From: Pardosa pseudoannulata | Lineage: Eukaryota; Arthropoda; Arachnida; Araneae; Lycosidae | Direction of reading: 5' to 3' | DNA length: 64,000 nt | NCBI GenBank assembly: GCA_032207245.1 | Contig: CM063507.1 | Location: 97,371,525 to 97,435,524, forward strand | Shown here: in pieces, positions 34,344 to 44,765 of the stretch | How positions within the stretch are numbered: position 1 is the stretch's first letter | Layout of the letters: every line of letters begins with the position of its first letter | Program-made: the position numbers and the translations under genes | The notes under the pieces: model-generated | Seen by the model: the letters and a program-made list of their open reading frames with translations, nothing else | The model's database searches: none | What the model was told of the DNA's origin: nothing

Positions 34344-36350
34344 TCAGGGACTTGTCAACTCCTGTGATAATACTGACGACACGGACTTCATTATCCTAAA
34401 CAATGATTCTCCTTCTCATTCATCTTTCAGCTATGGCACTTCAGGGAATTTGGACATTTTCCTTGTCGGCCCTGAGTTTTACCCTCATAGCAACTGGACT
34501 ACTTTCGAAAGCATTGGCAGTGATCAATTGCCCATCCTAATAAATGTGCAGACTTCTATAAACATAAAGTATATGGCAGAAGTTTTAGAATTATAAAAGG
34601 GCAGATTGGAATTATTTCAGTTTGCTTACTAAAAGAGTTCTTGGTACAGGGACAGCAAATGGCAATTAAACAATCTATTATCCATGCTTTCCATTGGTCC
34701 ACTTCTAAGGGTAACAACAGACACCCGATATCTATCGTTCAAAACAGTAATCCTGAGTTAATATCCCTCTTCCTAAAGAGAAATAATATTACACAGGACT
34801 GCTGACACAGTTGAACTCGACAAACTTATTGTTGCTGTTAAACAGCTCTATATAAATCATCAGAGATAGGCATTGAATAGATTGTGTAGCAACATCGATT
34901 CCACAGCTCTTACGGCAAAATTATGGCATCTAGAAAAATCCCTCAGATGTATTCAATCTCAATCTGCGACCTGTAACACTGTTCTCGCTCCAGACTTACC
35001 GTCTGGAGGCTCACATACTGACAAAACTGCAGCCAATATCTCTGGTGAATATTATAAAGGTATGAGCGAACTGAACTTTAATCCAAAATTATATCACTGT
35101 CAAAAATAATTCTAAAAGAACGATACTTGATTGACACACTTCCAGTACTGGTAACCCTGTTTTCATGGATAAATTTTTTCTGAATGAACTCAATACTGCT
35201 TTATTTGCGGATTTGAATAAGTCACCTCGCAACACTATGATAGCCCATCTTGGACCTCTAGGTAGACAAAGACTGCTTGATATCTTTAATTTCTCTTGAA
35301 GGTTTGATAGTCACCCCTGCGAATAGAAAAGAGCATTTATTGTTCCTATCTTAAAACCAGGTAATGATGCCAGCTCCTTCTGGAGCTTTAGGCTTATTAC
35401 GTTAACCTCCTTTGTGTGTATACTAATGGAGACATTTATTCTTGCCAAGTTAAGATTCGATTTACAAACTGGTGATTTCTTGCCAATGGAACAATAAGGA
35501 TACGGAAGGAGACACAGTACCATAGAACAAATTTTTCTTTTCCGCCAGAGTGAGAGATGCACAGAAGACGAGGCCTATAAACCATACGGCTGCTGTCCTA
35601 TTGAACATGTCTAGGGCTTTTGTACTGTTTGGCGGCAATTGCTGACTACCAAACTTTAGGATGTTTTTGTATCAAGGACAGAGCTTGTCCGTATATTTCA
35701 CATTTTCTATGGAATTGATCCATTCCAAATTGCTCCAAATAAAAATGAAAAAGTATGAAAAATGAATAATGAATAAATTCCAAATGAAAATTTCTATGAA
35801 GCACAATAATTCCATGTCTAACCTATTTGGTTTGTGACAGGATAGTCTGCAGGGTTCGGTTTTAAACCCCAGTTTTTTTTTTCTCTTTACATTGTTGGTA
35901 TTAAGGGCGAGATCTCTAGTAGATGTAAAGTGGGAATCTTTGCTAATGATATAATATCATTAGCATTATTATTATCATCTGGCACTCTAGCTCAGATATT
36001 GATGCAATAAAGCAAAACTTGAATAGAACTCTTCAGAAATCTCATTTTTATAGTGCATCATACGTTCATTTTAAATAATATAAAGTCTTTAGAAACAGTC
36101 TTTACTACTGATAGAAACTTCTACAATTATAAGCCTAAGATTTCCCTGAATGGAACACAGCTAAACTACATTAAGAATGCTATATATCTGGACTACACTT
36201 CAGAAATTAAAGCATTAAACATATTAATGTTGAGATGGCCATGGGCAGAAAGAGACTAAATAGTCTTAAGTTTATATCCGGTCGAGGTTGATTAGTGAAT
36301 GCTTACACTCTTCGAAATACCTACATTTCTTTTGTTAAGCCAATACTAGA
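34344..36350 (+). pseudogene. Jockey-clade LINE ORF2 (endonuclease C-term plus reverse transcriptase), broken
   Basis: Multiple frames on the + strand cover, in order, the end of the apurinic-like endonuclease (FIILNNDSPSHSSFSYGTSG ... DIFLVGPEF ... IGSDQLPILI), a linker with LWHLEKSL, and RT blocks: AFIVPILKPGNDASS..FRLITLTS and STIEQIFLFR, then SRAF, then QGSVL and a FANDI motif in place of the catalytic FADDI, so one catalytic Asp is Asn. Thumb-region remnants (NGTQLNYIKNAIYL; TLRNTYISFVKPILEYS) run to about 36350. Stops and frameshifts are frequent. The relic ends where sequence homologous to the ZNF 3' flank begins (CTCAAGATTAAAAACACAG), so it appears inserted into, or truncated against, the ZNF unit. 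Confidence 0.8.
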
Positions 36351-37049
36351 GTATAGTATATGCTCAAGATTAAAAACACAGAAATATATTTGGGAGGAAG
36401 GAGGACATTAGGAATAACATTTTTAAGAATTAAACTGGAATAAAATCTTTATTAAACATTATAAGTAATAAAATATTAAATTTCTTTAGTCAAAATAACA
36501 TATGCATATAATAAGTCTTAAGAATTATTATAAGTTATTATACAGCAACTTATTAATAGGCAAAATTTAATAAAATGAAAGCTAGAAAAAATTTCATTTG
36601 CATATATATCTCAAGAGATCAACCCATAAAATCTACATAGCTACCAGAAAATTGCATACAACCCAGCCTCCCACATCACAATTTATACACAATTTCAGTA
36701 GAATGTCCACACACAATTTTCAGTAGCTTACAACAATCGTCTTTTTTTTTTTAACTAATTTAATATACAACAAAATTAAAATAAAGCAGAAACAAATTAA
36801 AAAAACTATTCATCAAATACTGTCTATACTAGAATAAAAAAAAAGCTGACCAGTGTGAAAAATATTTTTACTAACCATTTTTAACGCTACAGGCAACTGT
36901 TCGACAATCGTGCTTTTATGCTAAAATTTTCAAAAAATGATTTCATAAATACATTCCGGCAAAGGATTTTAACTAACTGAGAATACAAAGATGAACTTGT
37001 GTATTTTGTTGCAAATGATTATTCCATATACAGAAGAAAACTGTTTCTT
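36351..37049 (-). repeat. 3' flank of the ZNF duplication unit (copy B)
   Basis: Reverse-complement homologous to 1747-2400 and directly homologous to 48230-48900; shared landmarks are AAACACAGAAATA(T/C)ATTTGGGA, CAACTTATTAATAG and TTTTACTAACCATTTTTAA. It lies downstream of the finger-coding tail of locus B, in the same relative position as in A and C. Confidence 0.8.
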
Positions 37050-37327
37050 ACTAGGTAGGGTATAAGAATGTTTTTTCCAGTTATAACTAAGAAAATACTT
37101 TATGACATTATTTATTACAAGAAAACTGTTTGTAAACCAGTATGGGAACGAAAATGTATTTTAATACAGAGCTCTGGAAAAATGCCTTCTTATATACATC
37201 ACAAGAAAATAGTTTTACGCCAGTATGAGATGAAAATGCTTTCTAACAAACATCACAAAAAAACATTTTGTGACCATTATAGAAACAAATATGAACATTT
37301 CAAGACGTAATTTTAGAAGAGGCTTTG
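37050..37327 (-). pseudogene. Decayed 3' tail of zinc-finger locus B
   Basis: Beyond the stop of the main ORF (after GEKPISCRV) the minus strand continues with degenerate finger sequence in several frames: a KASSK..TS..NVHIC remnant as in loci A and C, Cys/His debris, and an IHFRSHTGL fragment. Stops are frequent. Equivalent decay in A and C indicates inheritance from a common ancestor. Confidence 0.65.
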
Positions 37328-39706
37328 TTATACACGGCAAGAAATTGGTTTCTCACCAGACTGAGAATGAAGATTGTTCTCAAAATTCAAATTCTGAGTA
37401 AATGCTTTATTACATATATCACTAGAAAATGGATTCTCACCAGTATTGGAACAAAGGTGTCTCATCAAGTTAGATTTCTGAGAAAATGCTTTCTTACATA
37501 CATCACAAGAAAATGGTTTCTCACCAGTGTGGGTACGAATATGTCTCATCAAGTTAGATTTCTGAGAAAATGCTTTCTTACATACATCACAAGAAAATGG
37601 TTTCTCACCAGTATTAGAACACAGGTGTGCTTTCAAGTGTGAATTACGAGAAAATGCTTTTTTACACACGTCACAATAAAATAGTTTCTCACCAGTATGG
37701 GAACGAAGGTGTGCTTTCAAGTGTGAATTCTGAGAAAATTCTTTTTTACACACATCACAAGAATATGGTTTCTCACTGGTATGGGAACGAAGGTGTCTCA
37801 TCAAGTTAGATTTCACAGAAAATGCTTTCTTACATACATCACAAGAAAATGGCTTCTCACCAGTATGGGAACGCAGGTGATTCATCAAGGTAGATTTCAC
37901 AGAAAATGCTTTCTTACATATATCACAAGAATATAGTTTCTCACCTGACTGAGAATGAAGATCTTTCTCAAAATTCAAATTCTCAGTAAATGCTTTATTA
38001 CATATATCACTAAATGGTTTCTCACCAGTATGGGAATGAAGGTGTGCTTTCAAGTTTGAATTCTGAGAAAATTCTTTTTTACACACATCACAAGAAAATG
38101 GTTTCTCACCAGTATGGGAACGAATGTGTCTCATCAAGTTAAATTTCTCAGAAAATGACTTCTTACATACATCACAAGAAAAAGGTTTCTCGCCAGTATG
38201 GGAACGAAGGTGTTTCATCAAGTTAGATTTCTTAGAAAATGTTTTCTTACATACATCACAAGAAATTGGTTTCTCACCAGATTGAGAATGAAGATCTTTC
38301 TCAAAATTCGAATTCTCGGTAAATGATTTATTACATATATAACTAGAAAATGTTTTCTCACCAGTACTGGAACAAAGGTGTGCTTTCAAGTTTGAATTCT
38401 GAGAAAATTCTTTTTTACACACATCACAAGAAAATGGTTTCTCACCAGTATGGGAACGAAGGTGTTTCATCAAGGTATATTTAAAAGAAAATGCTTTCTT
38501 ACATACATCACAAGAAAATGGTTTCTCACCAGTATGGGAACGAAGGTGTTTCATCAAGTTAGATTTCTTAGAAAATGTTTTCTTACATACATCACAAGAA
38601 ATTGGTTTCTCACAAGACTGAGAATGAAGATCTTTCTCAAAATTCGAATTCTCAGTAAATGCTTTATTACAAATATCGCTAGAAAATGGTTTCCCACCAG
38701 TATTGGAACAAAGGTGTCTTTTCAAGTGTGAATTCTGAGAAAATGCTTTTTTACACATATCACAAGAAAATGGTTTCTCACCAGTATGGGAACGAAGGTG
38801 TTTCATCAAGGTAGATTTAAAAGAAAATGCTTTCTTACATACATCACAAGAAAATGGTTTCTCACCAGTATGGGAACGAAGGTGTTTCATCAAGTTAGAT
38901 TTCTTAGAAAATGTTTTCTTACATACATCACAAGAAATTGGTTTCTCACAAGATTGAGAATGAAGATCTTTCTCAAAATTCGAATTCTCAGTAAATGCTT
39001 TATTACATATATCACTAAATGGTTTCTCACCAGTACTGGAACAAAGGTGTGCTTTCAAGTTTGAATTCTGAGAAAATTCTTTTTTACACATATCACAAGA
39101 AAATGGTTTCTCACCAGTATGGGAACGAAGGTGTTTCATCAAGGTATATTTAAAAGAAAATGCTTTCTTACATACATCACAAGAAAATGGTTTCTCACCA
39201 GTATGGGAACGAAGGTGTTTCATCAAGTTAGATTTCTTAGAAAATGTTTTCTTACATACATCACAAGAAATTGGTTTCTCACAAGACTGAGAATGAAGAT
39301 CTTTCTCAAAATTCGAATTCTCAGTAAATGCTTTATTACAAATATCGCTAGAAAATGGTTTCCCACCAGTATTGGAACAAAGGTGTCTTTTCAAGTGTGA
39401 ATTCTGAGAAAATGCTTTTTTACACATATCACAAGAAAATGGTTTCTCACCAGTATGGGTACGAAGGTGTTTCCTTAAGGTAGATTTCACAGAAAATGCT
39501 TTCTTACATACATCACAAGAATATGGCTTTTCACCTGTATGAGAACGAAGGTGTTTCATCAAGGTAGATTTCAGAGAAAATGCTTTCTTACATACTTCAC
39601 AAGAAAATGGCTTTTCACCAGTATGAGAACGAAGGTTTACTTTCAATTGTGAATTCTCAGGAAATGCTTTTTTACACACATCACAAGAAAATGGTTTCTC
39701 ACACAC
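37328..39706 (-). CDS. Poly-C2H2 zinc-finger protein, locus B (792 codons, possibly part of a broken gene)
   Basis: The open frame has 28 finger positions of 28 residues with TGEKP linkers. About 21 are good C2H2 fingers or have only the last His changed (HLCSN or HLCSS before the linker). Six are a special degenerate module, (S)SDICNKAFTEN-NFEKDLHSQS, lacking the first Cys and both His; they occupy positions 5, 9, 13, 17, 21 and 28. Modules 5-17 form near-identical four-finger blocks of about 336 bp, a recent internal expansion. The first codon given by the frame is GTG inside a finger, not a start: sequence further upstream is finger-coding in other frames (39643-40701). No effector domain is visible. 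Likely a nuclear DNA-binding protein if expressed; the degenerate modules probably do not bind zinc. An indel-corrected assembly might join it to the upstream part. Confidence 0.8.
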   Translation of the reverse strand: MCEKPFSCDVCKKAFPENSQLKVNLRSHTGEKPFSCEVCKKAFSLKSTLMKHLRSHTGEKPYSCDVCKKAFSVKSTLRKHLRTHTGEKPFSCDMCKKAFSQNSHLKRHLCSNTGGKPFSSDICNKAFTENSNFEKDLHSQSCEKPISCDVCKKTFSKKSNLMKHLRSHTGEKPFSCDVCKKAFSFKYTLMKHLRSHTGEKPFSCDMCKKEFSQNSNLKAHLCSSTGEKPFSDICNKAFTENSNFEKDLHSQSCEKPISCDVCKKTFSKKSNLMKHLRSHTGEKPFSCDVCKKAFSFKSTLMKHLRSHTGEKPFSCDMCKKAFSQNSHLKRHLCSNTGGKPFSSDICNKAFTENSNFEKDLHSQSCEKPISCDVCKKTFSKKSNLMKHLRSHTGEKPFSCDVCKKAFSFKYTLMKHLRSHTGEKPFSCDVCKKEFSQNSNLKAHLCSSTGEKTFSSYICNKSFTENSNFEKDLHSQSGEKPISCDVCKKTFSKKSNLMKHLRSHTGEKPFSCDVCKKSFSEKFNLMRHIRSHTGEKPFSCDVCKKEFSQNSNLKAHLHSHTGEKPFSDICNKAFTENLNFEKDLHSQSGEKLYSCDICKKAFSVKSTLMNHLRSHTGEKPFSCDVCKKAFSVKSNLMRHLRSHTSEKPYSCDVCKKEFSQNSHLKAHLRSHTGEKLFYCDVCKKAFSRNSHLKAHLCSNTGEKPFSCDVCKKAFSQKSNLMRHIRTHTGEKPFSCDVCKKAFSQKSNLMRHLCSNTGENPFSSDICNKAFTQNLNFENNLHSQSGEKPISCRV

Positions 39707-40653
39707 ACATCACAAGAAAATGGTTTCTCACCAGTATGGAAACAAATGTGTCTCATCAAGCTAGATTTCTCAGAAAATGCTTTCTTACATACATCACAAG
39801 AAAAAGGTTTGTCAACAGTATGGGAATGAAGGTGTTTCATCACGTTAGATTTCTTACAAAATGCTTTCTTACATACAGCACAAGGAATTTGGTTTCTCAT
39901 CAGATTGAGAATGAAGATCTTTCTCAAAATTCGAATTCTCAGTAAATGCTTTATTACATATATCAGTAGAAAATGGCTTCTCACCAGTATTGGAACAAAG
40001 GTGTCTTTTCAAGTATGAATTCTGAGAAAATGCTTTTTTACACACATTAGAAGAAAATAGTTTCTCACCAGTATGGGAACGAAGGTGATTCATTAACTTA
40101 GATTTCACAGAAAATGCTTTCTTACATACATCACAAGAATATGGCTTTTCACCTGTATCAGAACGAAGGTGTTTCATCAAGATAGATTTAAGAGAAAATG
40201 CTTTCTTACATACTTCACAAGAAAATGGCTTTTCACAAGTATGAGAACGAAGGTGTACTTTCAATTGTGAATTCTCAGGAAATGCTTTTTTACACACATC
40301 ACAAGAAAATGGTTTCTAGCCTGTATAGGAGTTAAGGTGTGCTTTCAAGTGTGAGAAAAAAATTTTTACACACATCACAAGGCAATGGTTTCTCACCAGT
40401 ATGGGAACAAAGATGTTTTATTAATTGAGAACCTTCAGAAAACCTTTTTTACATACATCACAAACAAATGTTTTTTTTTTCTTTTTGGAACATTTGAACA
40501 CAAATGCTTATCTAAGTGATATTTTTGAGAAAATGATTTGTTACAAATATTATATGCAAAAGGACTTTCCTTTGAATCTAATAAAATAAAATGGTTTAAA
40601 CCACTGTTATCCATATCAACAACAAATAAAATTTTCAATAATAAGTGTTTCAT
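39643..40653 (-). pseudogene. Frameshifted N-terminal part of zinc-finger locus B
   Basis: The plausible start is ATG at 40653 (MKHLLLKILFVVDMDNSGLN), which leads into a first finger with Tyr in place of the first Cys (YNICNKSF), then a frameshift near 40480. Further fingers follow to 40320, where another shift and a TAG replace the Glu codon of a TGEKP linker at about 40315. The frame 40297-39869 has four fingers and a degenerate module. A one-base insertion near 39893 shifts into 39984-39643, and a 29-bp tandem duplication (repeat starts at 39681 and 39710) shifts into the long ORF ending at 37328. Four separate lesions suggest a pseudogene, though homopolymer or repeat-assembly errors could explain some. 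Confidence 0.65.
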
Positions 40654-41460
40654 ATTTATTATGAAGTTTCTTTCCTGTAAATATACTCCTAAACAATGCA
40701 CAAGTCTATGATTATTAATTGAGACATTATGTTACATCTTTTATTTTTATAACAGTTTTCTCATATTTCAGCCACATTTAAGCAAATGTCTGTTATATAT
40801 AATTAAATAATAAAATTTTTCATCTCCCACCTCACAAAGACAAAACTTAACACAATTGAGCAGATTTTGTCGACAATTTTATTATGAGAGGATTATAATA
40901 AAGCCGCCGTATAAAATATTTTTTGTTTTTAAAACATATATGAGAATTCTATCTATTTCTCAATAATTTTTTACTTATGTAAATATTTCTTCAATGAAGT
41001 ACAAGTCCTTTGCACACAGAAATCAATTCAGTATTCAGTTGAACCTTCCAGTACTAATTGCAGAGAAACTGTCTAAAATGAATGTAACCTGTAAAAGAAA
41101 AAAAACTATACTACTTAGTTTTTCTAAATGTAGCTGGAAAGATAAAGTTTCAAAATGCTAGATAATTATTGCAATTTTAAGGGTAAGTAACTGTTTTGAA
41201 ACTGAGATATAATGCTGTTTTATTATTATTTTATGATGGACGAAAACTAGTCAGAGGTTTCAAAATGTTGATTTTACACACTAAAACTAAAATGTGATTT
41301 TAAAAAGGTTCTAACCAACTTTTCTACAGAAATCAACAATTGAAAGTTAATTTTCATACAATTGCAATTTTTTATTTTTTTACTGTTATTCTGAAATAAT
41401 GCAAATAAGTAGACTCTAGAATCAATTTCATTGTAAGTTCTAAAATGGGATGTAGTCAAA
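40654..41460 (-). repeat. 5' flank of the ZNF duplication unit (copy B)
   Basis: Nearly identical to 52566-53212 in locus C, for example TATACTCCTAAACAATGCA, GTCGACAATTTTATTATGA and TTATGATGGACGAAAACTAG. It would include the promoter and any 5' exon of the ancestral ZNF gene; a candidate acceptor (TTTACAG) lies just upstream of the ATG. From about 41290 it begins to resemble the 3' flank of copies A and C (AAGTTAATTTTC..ACAATT, ACTGTTATTCTG), as expected if units were once head-to-tail. Confidence 0.7.
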
Positions 41461-41589
41461 ACTGAAATAATTCAAATTATGGAGAACATTTTAACTAGCT
41501 TTCCTGTTTAATTACATACATAGACTAAAACAAGAACACATTATAGTAAATATAATATATTGCGAAATTATATAAAAGTTGTAATAAGA

Positions 41590-41970
41590 TATTGCATCAT
41601 CATCATCAACATTGACATGTGAGCACGTTGTGGGCCGGGGCTTTCCCTAGAAGTGTTTCCATTACTCCATATTTCAATAGGTCTGCTTCTTGATTTTTCA
41701 CACAAATGAGTCACACTGAAGATCTTAATAGGTGTTCTCTCTGAATGCGTTCTTAAGAGGTGGCCATCCCATCTCCTTCCTGCAAATTTTATGAACTTGA
41801 TATTGTAATCCTGTTTATAAATTTTGTATAATTCGAAGTTTCATCTCTTTTCCCAGGTGTTTTCCATAACATCCCCAAAAATACCCTTTAAAAATTGCCA
41901 AGACATTCCTTTCTTCATTATCATGGTTACGGTCTCTGAGGCATAAATTAAAACAGATTTAATGATTTTC
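41590..41970 (-). pseudogene. LINE ORF2 C-terminal fragment (RTE-like), antisense
   Basis: The minus strand reads MQKIIKSVLIYASETVTMIM, then FLKGIFGDVMENTWEKR, a stop, ELYKIYKQDYNIKFIKFAGRRWDGHLLR, matching the post-RT region of LINE proteins (LTYGSETW... RILRRIFG...ELY-LY...GRLRWAGHV-RM). It ends with ...DDDDAI encoded by a GAT repeat, a microsatellite tail typical of such elements. The strand is antisense to the window and 5' truncated, as usual for LINE insertions. One stop is visible in the fragment. Confidence 0.7.
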
Positions 41971-43455
41971 TGCATAATATAATCTTTGTTTTTCAATATT
42001 CAATTAATTTTTTTGAACTTTTTATGATCTTTTTTTAAGCATGAAGTCTTTTAATGCATGTATAGAGGGCACCATCAACATCATCAGTATGCATAACTCA
42101 TACCTCACTGCAAAAAATAAAATCTTGCACACTCGCAGCAATTTTGAAACAATTAGGTCCATAAGAAATGTAAGGTATATGTTTCTTCTCCTATCAAAGT
42201 TGTGAGTAACAACATGTAGCCTACTTATTGAAAAGCTCAAATAATTTAATGGTATAAAATTTCAAACAGTAAGTTAAATAACACAGTGTATAATCAAAAA
42301 CTTGAGGTACTGGAAAATAACACAGGAAAGAAAGGATATATATATTTATAACATAGTTATTTACACAATTCATGAAAAATAATTATGTAAGCAAAATACC
42401 TGAATGATACAATTCATAAAATATTTGTAGCAGGAGTGAAATTAAAGGGGAAAGCTGAGAAAATACTTAAAATCACAAACAACCAAATTAACAAAATGAT
42501 TAAAATTAAATTCTAGGCACCGTGTAAAAACTATTATCTTGACCTTCACCTTTTATTTGTACTTGGTTTTTAATTTATTTAAATATTAGCTCATATATTA
42601 AGATTTTGATAAATAAATAGTTTATCTGTCAACAATGAACACGTGTGAAGAGTTTGTTCAGAAGGTATGAAAACAACATTATTACATATATTTAATACGT
42701 TTTGTCATATCCAAGTGCATACCTTTAATTAAGACAAGAAATAGAAAAACAAAAACTTAATCATTAGTCTTAATAAAATTAATCTGAACTTAAACAATTT
42801 TAAAAGTTTTTTTAGCAACCCTGTTACATTTGTGAAGTTTATTTTTAGTTATATATAGGGACTACACACTTTTAATTTAAGATGGGAGCAGTTATTTTGT
42901 TTTCTTTCATAATTTTATGTAAATCTTAGTCTACAATACCATTTTATTTTTTCTATTAAATGAAAAGTGAATTAATAAGTTTAATAAAATAAATTCTAAT
43001 ATAACTTACATATAATGTAGGTTCATTGTCACTATATAAGTAAACAATTAACACATGTAATTTATTTTAAAAGCAATTATAAATTATCTGGACAAGAGTA
43101 AAAACTAATTGAAGAATCTTTTTACTCTGAATGCTATTAACAACTGCTGCATCAATATTGATGCAAGTAATTTGTGTAGTCTGATACATTCAAAGAACAA
43201 GAGACTGATCACAGTGGAAAGAAAAAAAAAAAAAAGTGTTCTACATCGATAACTGATGAAATACATTTATCAACTTTATACTGTCTTCAAATTCTCTAAA
43301 AGCACAAAATTCTCGTAAGTCTATTAACCAATTGTTAATGTCGTAATTATTGAATTTATTTTCTCCTTCAGTTCTTCGTAGCATATTATATATAGGTATG
43401 AAATTTCATATATATTTAATCTTTTCTTATTAATTACATCATAATTTCAAACGGC
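41971..43455. other. AT-rich intergenic DNA
   Basis: No gene or RNA recognised. The minus ORF at 42022-42240 has no motifs. Confidence 0.5.
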
Positions 43456-43629
43456 TTTATAATTTTTTCCACCTATACCATTCGGTTTGGGTGGGCGTTA
43501 GGTACTTTTAAATAGGGTGGTAAGAAACTACAGTAGCTTCGCACAGACCTACGTAGATAATATTGTGATTTTCTCCCATAATATCAATAATCTTTTAAAA
43601 CGAATAGAAGCAGTTTTTAATGTCCTGGA
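43456..43629 (+). pseudogene. Older Gypsy reverse-transcriptase relic, left part
   Basis: One frame reads PIPFGLGGR, a stop, then VVRNYSSFAQTYVDNIVIFS and on to VFNVLD, matching the RT segment MPFGL...RV-----F--YVDDIIVFS of Gypsy elements; the second catalytic Asp is Asn. The reading resumes at 47886 with NLGFSVYLSKCNF in the same frame once the inserted element and one CTGGA copy are removed. It is an older element into which the Gypsy at 43630-47885 jumped. Confidence 0.75.
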
Positions 43630-43827
43630 TGTTATGATTTAACTGACTTGATTACTATTCTGTTGTGGCAACACAAAAAAAAAAAGCCACAGTTCTATGT
43701 AAAGATTGAAAACTTGACACACGTTGCTGCGTTCTCTCTATGGAATTTATCCAATATTATATGTGTTCGTTATATATATATTCTAGTATTTATTAATTCA
43801 CCATCCCCTCACACCCACTATCTAATA
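43630..43827 (+). repeat. 5' LTR of Gypsy element
   Basis: 198 bp, beginning TGTTATGATTTAACTGACTT and ending TCTAATA. It aligns with 47692-47885 with scattered substitutions. Termini are TG..TA rather than TG..CA. Confidence 0.9.
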
Positions 43828-43828
43828 T

Positions 43829-43850
43829 TGGTGACGAGGATGGGATTCGA
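43829..43850 (+). promoter_or_regulatory. Primer-binding site (tRNA-Ser type)
   Basis: TGGTGACGAGGATGGGATTC is complementary to the 3' end of animal tRNA-Ser(GCU), whose terminus is ...GAATCCCATCCTCGTCGCCA, with one mismatch, one base after the LTR. Assignment is from memory of the tRNA sequence. Confidence 0.7.
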
Positions 43851-43956
43851 TAATATGAACTCTGTTATTACTTCAGTTTTGATTTAAAGCATTCGGGTGC
43901 ACTTTCGTTTTTAAGAATATCCAGGTAAGAGAACTTTTATCATTTCTTGAGTAATT

Positions 43957-44765
43957 ATGGGAACCGTTGGAACAATTACGGAATTCGATGTAAATTATTT
44001 ATGGGAATTATATAGTGAGCAAGTGACGTTTTATCTTGAAGCTAATGGAATTGAAGATGAAAATAAAAAACGTGCTACGTTGCTGGCAGTATGTGGTATG
44101 AAAACATTGAGTATTCTAAACCCACTTCTGTATCCAAGTAAACTATCTGAAAAGCCTTTTAAAGATATCGTAGCGATTTTAACCCAACATTTTTCTCTGA
44201 AAGCTTCAGAAATTTATTGTAGATTTAAATTTCATAAAAGAATACAGCGTAATGGAGAAATTTTAACGGATTATATTACTGATCTCCGACGTTTAGCAGA
44301 AGACTGCAACTTCCAAGGAACCTTAAATGAGAGCTTAAGAGACCTATTTGTGTGCGGTATTCTAAATGAATGATTTAAAGAAGCCTCTTATCGGAATTGA
44401 AATTAACTTTTGAAGATGCCATTTCAAAAGCTTTGGCAGTTGAAACTGCCGCAAATGAGGGGAAAAATATTCTTTTGTTAGACTCTACACGTCCTACTTA
44501 TAAAAATAATTCAGAGTCCATCGATTTAATTCGTCACAAAGGTAATAATTTGAAATCGAAAGTAGCGTCAGGTTCTCAGGGAAAATTCAGAACAAATACC
44601 AAGAACAGAATTTGTCATGGTTGTGGAGACCAACACGATCATTCCAACTGTAAATTTCGAAATTCTACTTGTCATAATTGTAAGAAAAAAGGACACATTT
44701 CTAAAGTTTGCCGTTCAAAGATAAACAAAATGCTACAAATAATGCTAAATATTCAAGTTCTGTAA
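43957..44765 (+). pseudogene. Gypsy Gag (capsid-like region and two zinc knuckles)
   Basis: ATG at 43957 opens a capsid-like region with the retrotransposon Gag landmark YCRFKFHKRIQRNGEILTDY ... LRRLAEDCNF. The frame stops at 44373 and continues in another frame from about 44397. The second part ends with two knuckles: CHGCGDQHDHSNC (C-x2-C-x3-H-x4-C) and CHNCKKKGHISKVC (C-x2-C-x4-H-x4-C). Gag packages element RNA in the cytoplasm. The central frameshift inactivates it. Confidence 0.8.
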
